Source: an uncultured Stenotrophomonas sp.
GTDB taxonomy: Bacteria; Pseudomonadota; Gammaproteobacteria; Xanthomonadales; Xanthomonadaceae
Direction of reading: 5' to 3'
Length of the DNA: 64,000 nucleotides
NCBI RefSeq assembly: GCF_945952405.1
Contig: NZ_CAMFIA010000013.1
Span: 46,763-110,762 of the forward strand
The position numbers were made by a program, and so were the translations under genes. Positions within the stretch are counted from its first letter, which is position 1. Each line of letters begins with the position of its first letter. Under the pieces are notes generated by a model. That model did no database searches, had not been told where the DNA came from, and saw only the letters and a program-made list of their open reading frames with translations. Of the stretch, positions 7,985 to 15,453 are shown piece by piece.

Positions 7985-9193
7985 ATGACCAAGCAAATCC
8001 AGGACGCCTACATCGTCGCCGCCACCCGTACCCCGGTGGGCAAGGCGCCCAAGGGCATGTTCCGCAACACCCGCCCCGACGACATGCTTGCGCACGTGCT
8101 GCGCAGCGTCGTCGCCCAGGCCCCGGGCGTGGACGTCAACCGTATCGATGATGCGATCATCGGCTGCGCGATGCCGGAAGCCGAGCAGGGCATGAATGTG
8201 GCGCGCATCGGCGTGCTGCTGGCCGGCCTGCCCAACACCATCGCCGCACAGACCGTGAACCGCTTCTGCTCCTCGGGCCTGCAGGCCGTGGCGCAGGCCG
8301 CCGACGCGATCCGCCTGGGCAACGCCGACCTGATGCTGGCCGGTGGTACCGAGTCGATGTCGATGGTGCCGATGATGGGCAACAAGATCGCGATGGCACC
8401 GAGCGTGTTCGACAACGATCACGTCGCCATCGCCTACGGCATGGGCATCACCGCCGAGAAGGTCGCCGAAGAATGGAAGGTCTCGCGCGAAGAGCAGGAT
8501 GCTTTTGCCCTGGCCTCGCACCAGAAGGCCATGGCCGCGATCCAGAACGGCGAGTTCAAGGATGAGATCAGCCCGTACGAGATCGTCTCGCACCTGCCGG
8601 ACCTGGCCGATGGCCAGCGCATCATCACCCGCAACAGGATCGCCGACACCGACGAAGGCCCGCGCCCGGATTCCTCGGCCGAAGGCCTGGCCAAGCTGCG
8701 CCCGGTGTTCCGCAATGGCCAGTTCGGCGGCACCGTCACCGCCGGCAATTCGTCGCAGATGAGCGATGGCGCCGGTGCCGTGCTGCTGGCCTCGGAGCAG
8801 GCGATCAAGGACTACGGCCTGACCCCGCTCGCCCGTTTCGTCAGCTTCTCGGTGGCAGGCGTGCGCCCGGAAGTGATGGGCATCGGCCCGATCGCGGCGA
8901 TCCCGAAGGCGCTGAAGCAGGCCGGCCTGACCCAGGACCAGCTGGACTGGATCGAGCTCAATGAAGCCTTCGCCGCCCAGTCGCTGGCGGTGATCCGCGA
9001 TTGCGGCCTGGACCCGGCCAAGGTCAACCCGCTGGGTGGCGCGATCGCCCTGGGCCACCCGCTGGGTGCGACCGGCGCGATCCGTACCGCTACCCTGCTG
9101 CACGGCCTGCGCCGTCGCCAGCAGAAGTACGGCATGGTGACCATGTGCATCGGCACCGGCATGGGCGCCGCGGGTATCTTCGAAGCGCTGTAA
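7985..9193 (+). CDS. fadA: Acetyl-CoA acyltransferase (thiolase)
   Basis: A 402-residue thiolase that cleaves 3-ketoacyl-CoA in the last step of each beta-oxidation round and forms the trifunctional complex with FadB. The nucleophilic Cys is in NRFCSSGLQAV (about residue 95), the catalytic His in GGAIALGHPLGATGA and the second Cys in CIGTGMGAAG. The start at 7985 (MTKQIQDAYIV) is chosen over the frame-open 7934 because the upstream part lies inside the intergenic repeat. The gene is second in the fadBA operon; the bidirectional terminator at 9423-9451 is the first good stop downstream. Confidence 0.95.
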   Translation: MTKQIQDAYIVAATRTPVGKAPKGMFRNTRPDDMLAHVLRSVVAQAPGVDVNRIDDAIIGCAMPEAEQGMNVARIGVLLAGLPNTIAAQTVNRFCSSGLQAVAQAADAIRLGNADLMLAGGTESMSMVPMMGNKIAMAPSVFDNDHVAIAYGMGITAEKVAEEWKVSREEQDAFALASHQKAMAAIQNGEFKDEISPYEIVSHLPDLADGQRIITRNRIADTDEGPRPDSSAEGLAKLRPVFRNGQFGGTVTAGNSSQMSDGAGAVLLASEQAIKDYGLTPLARFVSFSVAGVRPEVMGIGPIAAIPKALKQAGLTQDQLDWIELNEAFAAQSLAVIRDCGLDPAKVNPLGGAIALGHPLGATGAIRTATLLHGLRRRQQKYGMVTMCIGTGMGAAGIFEAL

Positions 9194-9238
9194 GGGTCAA
9201 AGCGTTGCCGGCGGACGTTTCGGTTTGCTGTGGGGCCC

Positions 9239-9336
9239 GGGCGGGTGAGGCTGCCCGGGACACGCCGTGAACCCGTCCTTGGGGGCTCGATGGCGCCATC
9301 CATGGCGCCAACGGTCCCGGCCAGCCTCACCCACCC
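9239..9336. repeat. Palindromic element D1 (52-base core, 23-base arms)
   Basis: Arms 9239-9261 and 9314-9336 are complementary at 21 of 23 positions. They enclose a 52-base core (9262-9313) starting ACGCCGT and ending in two copies of TGGCGCCA. By my alignment the core is 43/52 identical to the core at 49401-49452, but that copy has quite different arms. No coding potential. Confidence 0.75.
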
Positions 9337-9371
9337 GTGCCATCCATCATTCCGCGCGGCGGAGAGGTGAG

Positions 9372-9409
9372 CAGAAGCAGTAGATCCACGCCATGCGTGG
9401 ATGCTTCTG
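9372..9409. repeat. 23-base GTAG palindrome with private outer arms
   Basis: Contains the repeat starting GTAGATCCACGCCATG (9380-9402), found five more times: 31791-31813, 33934-33956, 39342-39364, 49546-49568 and 56281-56303. Only this copy is lengthened by a seven-base outer stem, CAGAAGC/GCTTCTG. Confidence 0.75.
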
Positions 9410-9422
9410 ACCCCGGCCCACG

Positions 9423-9451
9423 AAAAAAGGCAGCCATCGGCTGCCTTTTTT
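9423..9451. terminator. Bidirectional terminator between fadA and galU
   Basis: A stem GGCAGCC-ATC-GGCTGCC with six As before it and six Ts after it, so it works in both directions: for fadBA on the plus strand and the galU operon on the minus strand. Confidence 0.88.
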
Positions 9452-9502
9452 GCTTGTGCTTTGATTCCGCCCTTCCCGTCCGCGCCGCACGGAAACTGTC
9501 GA

Positions 9503-9685
9503 GAGGGGGCGGATGGCCCTCTCCAAAACCGTTGGCGCCATGGGCCCAAGGCATGCCTTGGGCGGGTTGGGCAGGACGCCCAACCCCGGTCTTGCCGTGT
9601 GCGCAGGACAGTGCACACGAGCAAGGCGCCACCGAGCACCATGGAAGGGCTTTGGCGTGTTCTGGAGAGGGCCATCCGCCCCCTC
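9503..9685. repeat. 183-base multi-hairpin element
   Basis: Perfect 23-base terminal inverted repeats (9503-9525 and 9663-9685, starting GAGGGGGCGGATGG) enclose an imperfect inner stem (9531-9539 with 9625-9633) and three successive hairpins: 9545-9562 (perfect 18-base palindrome), 9564-9586 (nine-base stem) and 9591-9625 (12 base pairs with one bulge). As RNA this would form a long stem closed by a multi-branched junction. There is no ORF of note. It may be a MITE-like element or a structured RNA; the sequence alone does not decide. Confidence 0.65.
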
Positions 9686-9729
9686 CCCCACGTATCAATC
9701 AAGGCGCAACACGGAGCGCTTGATAAACC

Positions 9730-10608
9730 TTATTCCGCCAGCATTGCCGCCAGCTTCTCGCGCGCCGGGCCGGCCAGCTTCGGGTTGTCCAGCGCGAAGC
9801 GGATCGTCGCCTCCACCAGACCCAGGTGCGTGCCGCAATCGAAGCGGGTGCCCTCGAAGCGGTAGGCGTCGACCTCTTCGGTCTTCAGCAGTTCGGCGAT
9901 CGCATCGGTCAGCTGGATCTCGCCACCGGCACCGCTGCCGGTCTGTTCCAGCAACTCGAAGATCTTCGGGCTCAGCACGTAGCGGCCGACCACGGCCAGG
10001 TCGCTGGGCGCGTCCTCCGGCTTCGGCTTCTCGACGATCTGCGAAATGCGCCCCTTGCGGCCATCGAACGCCTCGGTGGCCACGATGCCGTAGCTGGCGG
10101 TCTTTTCATGCGGAACGTCTTCGACCGCGATCACGCTGGCACCGCTGGCCTCGTTGAGGTCGGCCATCTGCTTCAGCGCACCGGCGCCACGGTTCCAGAT
10201 CAGGTCATCCGGCAGCAGCACCGCGAACGGCTCATCGCCGATCACCGCCTTGGCACACAGCACTGCATGGCCCAGGCCCAGCGCTTCAGCCTGGGTCACG
10301 AAGATCGCGCGCACGCCATTGGGCAGCACGTGGCGGATCAGCTCCAGCTGCTCCTGCTTGCCGGCGCGCTCGAGCTTCTGCTCCAGTTCGTAGGCCTTGT
10401 CGAAATAGTCGGCGACCGCATGCTTGTAGCGGTTGGTGATGAACACCAGGGTGTCACAGCCCGCCTCGATCGCTTCATCCACTGCGTACTGGATCAGCGG
10501 CCGATCAATGATCGGCAGCATCTCCTTGGGCACAGTCTTGGTTGCTGGCAAAAAACGCGTCCCCAGCCCTGCCACGGGGAAAACTGCTTTGCGAACTCGC
10601 TTGCTCAT
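9730..10608 (-). CDS. galU: UTP-glucose-1-phosphate uridylyltransferase
   Basis: A 292-residue nucleotidyltransferase making UDP-glucose for LPS core, exopolysaccharide and other glycans. The nucleotide-binding signature GLGTRFLPATKTVPKEMLP is at residues 14-32, followed by family landmarks such as GLGHAVLCAK and VLLPDD. Its ATG overlaps the stop of the upstream dehydratase gene (ATGA), so it is the last gene of the cmk-to-galU direction of reading and probably translationally coupled. The nearest terminator downstream is the shared one at 9423-9451, after the 183-base hairpin element. Confidence 0.96.
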   Translation of the reverse strand: MSKRVRKAVFPVAGLGTRFLPATKTVPKEMLPIIDRPLIQYAVDEAIEAGCDTLVFITNRYKHAVADYFDKAYELEQKLERAGKQEQLELIRHVLPNGVRAIFVTQAEALGLGHAVLCAKAVIGDEPFAVLLPDDLIWNRGAGALKQMADLNEASGASVIAVEDVPHEKTASYGIVATEAFDGRKGRISQIVEKPKPEDAPSDLAVVGRYVLSPKIFELLEQTGSGAGGEIQLTDAIAELLKTEEVDAYRFEGTRFDCGTHLGLVEATIRFALDNPKLAGPAREKLAAMLAE

Positions 10609-12518
10609 TGGTGCCTGTTGGCCTCGCGTGCCGGAAAGGGCACGACTTTAGCGGATGAAATGTAAGCATCCTGTTCGATTGGCGAGAACTCCGGCATCGT
10701 CGCGAACAGGATTTCCTTGATCGTATCGGTGTCGTAGCTGCAGACCGCGTCGCGCAAGCGCGGGACGTTGCCCAGCACGAGATCGCGCGCGAACATGCGC
10801 ACGCCAGCCTCGAGGATCTTCGGGTGTGCGGTGGCGCGGTAGTCCTCGTCCGAATAGAACAGCGTCTCGTGCAGCTTCTCGCCCGGCCGCAGGCCGGTAT
10901 AGATGATCGGAATGTCCTTGTAGGGCTGCTTGCCGGCCAGCCGGATCATCTGCTCGGCGAGCAACCGGATCGGCACCGGCTCGCCCATGTCCAGCGTATA
11001 GATCGCACCATGCGACGCCGACGCGGCTGCCTGCAGGATCAGCTGGCAGGCCTCGGGAATGGTCATGAAGTAACGGCTGACTTCCGGGTCGGTCACGGTG
11101 ACCGGCCCACCCCGCAGGATCTGCTCGCGGAACAGCGGGACCACGCTGCCGGCCGACGCCAGCACATTGCCGAAACGCACGGTGACGAAACGGGTGTGCG
11201 TGGACTTCTGGTCCAGGCTCTGGCAGATCATCTCGGCGTAGCGCTTGCTTGCACCCAGCGCGTTGACCGGATCGACCGCCTTGTCGGTGGAGATGAACAC
11301 GAAATGCTCGACCCGCGCCTCGAGGCAGGCACGCGCCACGTTCTCGGTCGCCAGGATGTTGTTGCGTACGGCTTCGCGCAGCTGCCGTTCCAGGACCGGC
11401 ACATGCTTGTAGGCCGCCGCATGGAAGGCGGTATCGACCGGATGCAGCGACAGCGCATGGCGGATCACGGCCGGGTCTCCACAATCACCCAGCACCGCTT
11501 CGATATGGACGTCGGGGAAGCTGCGGCGCAGCTCGCCTTCGATGGTCAGCAGCAGCAGCTCGCTGATCTCGAGCAGGATGATGCGGCCGGCACCATGGCG
11601 CGCGCACTGGCGGCACAGCTCCGAGCCGATCGAGCCACCGGCACCGGTGACCATCACGGTACGCCCGCCCAGCCAGCCGCGGATCAGGTTCCAGTCCGGG
11701 GTGATCGGCTTGCGGCCGAGCAGGTCCTCGATCGCCACTTCCTTCAGCTGACCCGGCAGCGACTGGCCCTGCAGGATATCGCTGAGCTTGGGTACGGTCC
11801 GGAACGGCACGCCGGTGCTTTCGCAGATCGCCACCACCCGCTGCATGCCGGCCGCATCCAGCGAGGGCATGGCGATCACCAGCAGCTTGGCCGCGGTCTC
11901 GCGGACCACGGCGGGGGCATCATCCAGCCCGCCCAGGATCGGCAGGCCCTGCAGCTTGGCGCCGCGCAGGTGCGGAGCATCATCCAGCAGGCCGACCGGC
12001 TCGAAATTGCCGGAACGGCGCAGGTCGCGGACCAGGGTCTCGGCCGCCTGCCCGGCGCCGAGGATCAGCACGCGGCGCGCGCTCGAATCAGACTGCAGTG
12101 CCTGGTAGTCCTTCCAGGCGCGGTACAGCAGACGCGGCGCGCCCAGCAGCGCCGACAGCGCGAACGGGTAGATCACCAGCACCGACATCGGCACGCCGTC
12201 GAAGCGCTTCCACATCAGTACCAGCACGATGCCGACCAGGCCGATGAAGCTGGCCTTGAAGATATTGAGCAGGTCGCTGACGCTGGCGAATCGCCACAGG
12301 CCGCGATACAGGCCTACACGCCAGAACACCAGGCCCTGCAACAGCAGCACCAGGGTGGTGTCGACATTCCAGAGCGGCAGCGCCGGCGCGTTGGGAAGGA
12401 TCGAATACCGCCCCGCGTGGAGCAGCTGCCAGCATGCCCAGACCATGAACAGGTCGTGGCAGACAATGGCCGAACGCGGCATCAGGCCGAGGATTCTGTC
12501 CCGCCAGGGTGAAGCCAT
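10605..12518 (-). CDS. WbpM/CapD-like nucleotide-sugar 4,6-dehydratase, membrane-bound
   Basis: A 637-residue protein with four predicted N-terminal membrane segments (residues 1-115), a first Rossmann-like domain (VLILGAGQAAETLVRDL) and a C-terminal SDR domain (MVTGAGGSIGSELCRQ). It resembles the long UDP-GlcNAc 4,6-dehydratases such as P. aeruginosa WbpM, which make precursors for O-antigen sugars at the inner membrane. The catalytic region reads STDKAVDPVNALGASKR; the position that is Met in WbpM (Tyr in classic SDRs) appears to be Leu here. It is joined by ATGA overlap to galU and starts four bases after the glycosyltransferase gene ends, so these three form a surface-glycan unit. Confidence 0.88.
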   Translation of the reverse strand: MASPWRDRILGLMPRSAIVCHDLFMVWACWQLLHAGRYSILPNAPALPLWNVDTTLVLLLQGLVFWRVGLYRGLWRFASVSDLLNIFKASFIGLVGIVLVLMWKRFDGVPMSVLVIYPFALSALLGAPRLLYRAWKDYQALQSDSSARRVLILGAGQAAETLVRDLRRSGNFEPVGLLDDAPHLRGAKLQGLPILGGLDDAPAVVRETAAKLLVIAMPSLDAAGMQRVVAICESTGVPFRTVPKLSDILQGQSLPGQLKEVAIEDLLGRKPITPDWNLIRGWLGGRTVMVTGAGGSIGSELCRQCARHGAGRIILLEISELLLLTIEGELRRSFPDVHIEAVLGDCGDPAVIRHALSLHPVDTAFHAAAYKHVPVLERQLREAVRNNILATENVARACLEARVEHFVFISTDKAVDPVNALGASKRYAEMICQSLDQKSTHTRFVTVRFGNVLASAGSVVPLFREQILRGGPVTVTDPEVSRYFMTIPEACQLILQAAASASHGAIYTLDMGEPVPIRLLAEQMIRLAGKQPYKDIPIIYTGLRPGEKLHETLFYSDEDYRATAHPKILEAGVRMFARDLVLGNVPRLRDAVCSYDTDTIKEILFATMPEFSPIEQDAYISSAKVVPFPAREANRHQ

Positions 12519-12521
12519 GAG

Positions 12522-13511
12522 TCAGGTAGTTCCTTGTCGGTGACGCAATCCATTGCGCAGGAGGAGCCAAAGGACGCTCAGCGCGGCAAACCACGCAAGC
12601 GCCACGACAGCCTCCCACCTCGGCTGCAAATTGGAGCAGACATTAAGCACTGTAATACTGAACAGGCCCAAAGCAAAGTACATCCCTGTCACCTGCGCGT
12701 GGCTGGCTCCTGCCTGCACCGCCCGCTGGTAGACGTGCTGGGTATGGGGTTCCATCCAGCGTTGTCCGGAAATGATGCGCGCCGCCAGTGTGAAGCCCGC
12801 GTCCACAAGAAACGCGGAGGCCGGTACCAGCAGCAGGATCCAGTTGATGTCGGTGCGCACGCTGGCGATGGCCAGGACCACGGCGACCGCATAGCCCAGC
12901 GCGCCACTTCCGACATCACCCATGAAGATCCGCGCGCGCGGGAAATTGAACGGCAGGAATCCCAGGCAGGCCAGCCCCAGCGCCACGGCGGCCAGCGAGT
13001 ACGGCCAGGGCAGCACCGGGGCCAGGCCCAGTGCGACCACGATGGCCTGGCTGGCCGCGATGCCATTGATGCCATCCATGAAGTTCCAGATGTTGATCAA
13101 CGAGGCGGTGAACACCAGCACCAGGCCAGCCAGCAGCCAGCTGCCACCGTGCACCTTGACCAGGGCCGCCAGCAGCGCAGCGGCGATGAAATGCACGAGC
13201 AGCCGGCGCATGGCCGGCAACGGCCTGTGATCGTCCCACCAGCCGATGCCGGCCACGAGCGCCAGGCCGAGGCAGGCGACCAGCAGGCTGGGCGTCGACT
13301 CCGGCCAGGCCCACATGGCCACCAGCGCGGTCAGCAGCAGGCTGATGACGATGGCGATGCCGCCGCCGCGGGGGGTGGCGACGCTATGGCTGCGGCGTTC
13401 ACCCGGCTGGTCCATCAACTGCTGGCGCAGCGCATAACGCCGTGCCGCCCAGGTCAGCCCCGCACTCAGCAGGGCCAGCCCCAGCAGCGCGCCCATCACG
13501 AGCCACGGCAT
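12522..13511 (-). CDS. WecA/WbpL-like undecaprenyl-phosphate glycosyl-1-phosphate transferase
   Basis: A 329-residue polytopic membrane protein of the MraY/WecA family (glycosyltransferase family 4), with ten or so hydrophobic segments. It has the family signatures DDHRPL, NIWNFMDGINGIA and FMGDVGSGALGYA, and the late-loop histidine motif HTQHVYQR. Such enzymes attach the first sugar phosphate to undecaprenyl phosphate and so start O-antigen or related glycan synthesis. It begins three bases after the lapB stop and ends three bases before the dehydratase start. The combination with a WbpM-like enzyme matches wbpL-wbpM of Pseudomonas. The sugar specificity cannot be read from the sequence. Confidence 0.88.
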   Translation of the reverse strand: MPWLVMGALLGLALLSAGLTWAARRYALRQQLMDQPGERRSHSVATPRGGGIAIVISLLLTALVAMWAWPESTPSLLVACLGLALVAGIGWWDDHRPLPAMRRLLVHFIAAALLAALVKVHGGSWLLAGLVLVFTASLINIWNFMDGINGIAASQAIVVALGLAPVLPWPYSLAAVALGLACLGFLPFNFPRARIFMGDVGSGALGYAVAVVLAIASVRTDINWILLLVPASAFLVDAGFTLAARIISGQRWMEPHTQHVYQRAVQAGASHAQVTGMYFALGLFSITVLNVCSNLQPRWEAVVALAWFAALSVLWLLLRNGLRHRQGTT

Positions 13512-13514
13512 GGA

Positions 13515-14693
13515 TCAGAGCACCGCGTAATTCAGCAGCGGCTTGACCGTGCCCCACTCCTTGCAGCTCGGGCACTGCCAGTGATGGGTACGTGCACCGA
13601 AACCGCAGCGGGTGCAACGGTAGGCGGGATTGCGCACCAGCAGCTGGTCGGTGATGTGCTTGAGGTCGTGCAGGGTCGCGGTGGAGTCGGCGCCTTCGGC
13701 CAGGGTCAGGTCGATCAGCGCGGACTCGCCGCGCACCGAAGGACGATCCTTGAGCTGGCGGCCGAGGTAGGCACGGGCCGGCGCCACGCCTTCCTGCTCT
13801 TCCATCAGGCGGGTCAAGGCCAGCACCGGGGCGATTCCGCGGTAGTGTTCGGTCATTTCCGACAGGAAGGCACGCGCACCGGCCAGATCACCAACCTTGC
13901 GGTAGTTCGCCATCAGGGCCGGCAGCAGCTCCGGCAGGTACTCCGGATCACTGCGGGCAGCACGTTCGAACGCGCGCACGGCCGCTTCGGCGTTGCCGGC
14001 ATCGGTCTCCAGGCGCCCCTCGATGATGCCCGCACGCACCGACATGGCGTCGGCCTGGTAGGCACGGGCGATCGCCGCCCTCGCCTCTTCCAGCTTGCCG
14101 GCCCCGCGGAAGCGCTCGGCCAGTTCGCACTCGAACTGCCCGATCAGCTTGCCCATCGGCTCGCCGGTCACGTCCTCGAAACGGGTGGCGTTGTCGATCG
14201 CCTTTTCCCAGTCACGCTCGGCCTGATAGATGCCGATCAGGTGCTTGAGCGCCTGCGGGGCGCGCTGGTCCAGCTGCGCCAGTTCGGTGAACACGGTCTC
14301 GGCACGATCGAGCAGGCCGGACTTCATGTAGTCCTCGCCCAGCGCCAGCAGTGCCTGCACGCGCTGGGCGTCGCTCAGGTCATGGCGGTTGACCAGGCCC
14401 TGGTGCAGGCGGATGGCCCGATCCACTTCACCGCGGCGGCGGAACAGGTGGCCCAGCGCGACCTGGGTCTCGAAGGTTTCCTTGTCCAGCTCGGCGATGT
14501 GCAGGAACAGCTCGATCGCCTTGTCCGGCTGCTCGTTGAGCAGGTAGTTCAGGCCACGGAAGTAGGTGCTGGACAGGCGGCTGACCTGGTTGTCACCGTG
14601 GCGCTGCCCGCCACGCCGACCGATCACCCACCCGGCCAGCGCGGCCAGTGGCACGAACAGGAAAAACCACAGCCACTCGGTGACGAATTCCAT
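13515..14693 (-). CDS. lapB: Lipopolysaccharide assembly protein LapB (YciM)
   Basis: A 392-residue protein: N-terminal membrane anchor (residues 5-22, WLWFFLFVPLAALAGWVIG), about eight TPR units, and a C-terminal rubredoxin-like zinc knuckle CTRCG...CPSC. LapB brings LpxC to the FtsH protease and thereby limits lipid A synthesis. The canonical opening of the TPR region, SSTYFRGLNYLLNEQPDKA, is present. It lies six bases after lapA and three before the glycosyl-1-phosphate transferase gene, so LPS quantity control and surface-glycan start are in one operon. Confidence 0.95.
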   Translation of the reverse strand: MEFVTEWLWFFLFVPLAALAGWVIGRRGGQRHGDNQVSRLSSTYFRGLNYLLNEQPDKAIELFLHIAELDKETFETQVALGHLFRRRGEVDRAIRLHQGLVNRHDLSDAQRVQALLALGEDYMKSGLLDRAETVFTELAQLDQRAPQALKHLIGIYQAERDWEKAIDNATRFEDVTGEPMGKLIGQFECELAERFRGAGKLEEARAAIARAYQADAMSVRAGIIEGRLETDAGNAEAAVRAFERAARSDPEYLPELLPALMANYRKVGDLAGARAFLSEMTEHYRGIAPVLALTRLMEEQEGVAPARAYLGRQLKDRPSVRGESALIDLTLAEGADSTATLHDLKHITDQLLVRNPAYRCTRCGFGARTHHWQCPSCKEWGTVKPLLNYAVL

Positions 14694-14699
14694 CTTCGA

Positions 14700-14984
14700 T
14701 CAACGTCCATCAAAAGATTGGGGGGAAACACCCGCAGCCGGCGTGGCCGCCACGGACTTGTTGGCACGGCGCAGCTGGCTATAGAGCGGAATGACCACGC
14801 TCACCAGCACCAGGCCGGCACCGACCACGACACCCACCAGCAGCGCGGCGATCAGCGCCACGCCCACCGAGGTGTGCAATTGAGTGAAAAGCAGGTTGAT
14901 CGACATCGCGGTCATGTTGACCGCACCAATGATCAGCCCAAGGATCAGGACCGCCAGCAGGACCAGCAGACGGAAAACCTTCAT
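14700..14984 (-). CDS. lapA: LapA domain membrane protein (DUF1049)
   Basis: A 94-residue inner-membrane protein with two membrane segments (about residues 5-23 and 40-66) and a short basic tail. The MKVFRLLVLLAVL start and the second helix match the LapA/YciS family, which is found next to lapB in proteobacteria and takes part in LPS assembly. ihfB lies 76 bases upstream. Little beyond the family assignment can be said. Confidence 0.88.
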   Translation of the reverse strand: MKVFRLLVLLAVLILGLIIGAVNMTAMSINLLFTQLHTSVGVALIAALLVGVVVGAGLVLVSVVIPLYSQLRRANKSVAATPAAGVSPQSFDGR

Positions 14985-15060
14985 GCGACAGCTCCAGTGG
15001 CAGGAGCCCGTAGCTTATCCGACCCGCGGCTGGATTCGCACGCGGTGGCGCGACGGGGGC

Positions 15061-15366
15061 TCAGGCCGGATCGGCGTCCAGCGGCAGCACACTGCTGACC
15101 CGCTCGCGCAGTTCCTTGCCCGGCTTGAAATGGGGGACATGCTTGCCCGGCAGGGCAACCGATTCGCCGGTCTTCGGGTTGCGACCCAGGCGCGGCGGAC
15201 GATAGTGCAGCGAGAAGCTGCCGAAACCACGGATTTCGATGCGATCCCCGGCGGACAGTGAACCGCCCATCATTTCCAGCAACGACTTCACCGCCAGATC
15301 GACATCATCGGCCTTCAGGTGCGCCTGGCGGCGCGCGAGGATTTCGATCAGTTCGGATTTGGTCAT
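15061..15366 (-). CDS. ihfB: Integration host factor subunit beta
   Basis: A 101-residue DNA-bending protein that forms the IHF heterodimer with IhfA. It has the HU/IHF fold with the intercalating-proline arm [27 protein letters not shown] split over the usual positions, and [11 protein letters not shown] before it. The ATG at 15366 ([10 protein letters not shown]) is the canonical start; the GTG three bases earlier would add one residue. The gene follows rpsA, as in most gammaproteobacteria, with a strong 11-base-pair hairpin in the 87-base gap. Confidence 0.95.
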
Positions 15367-15399
15367 CACCGGCTCACATCAGGGGCATCTCAGCCTGAA

Positions 15400-15424
15400 A
15401 CGGCCCGGGCAATGCCCGGGCCGT
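15400..15424. promoter_or_regulatory. Hairpin between rpsA and ihfB
   Basis: Perfect 11-base-pair stem (ACGGCCCGGGC/GCCCGGGCCGT) with a three-base loop, lying 29 bases after the rpsA stop and 33 before ihfB. It has no T-run on either strand, so it is more likely an mRNA processing or stability element than a terminator. Confidence 0.55.
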
Positions 15425-15453
15425 CCAGGAAACAACGAACAGCGTAAGGCCGA

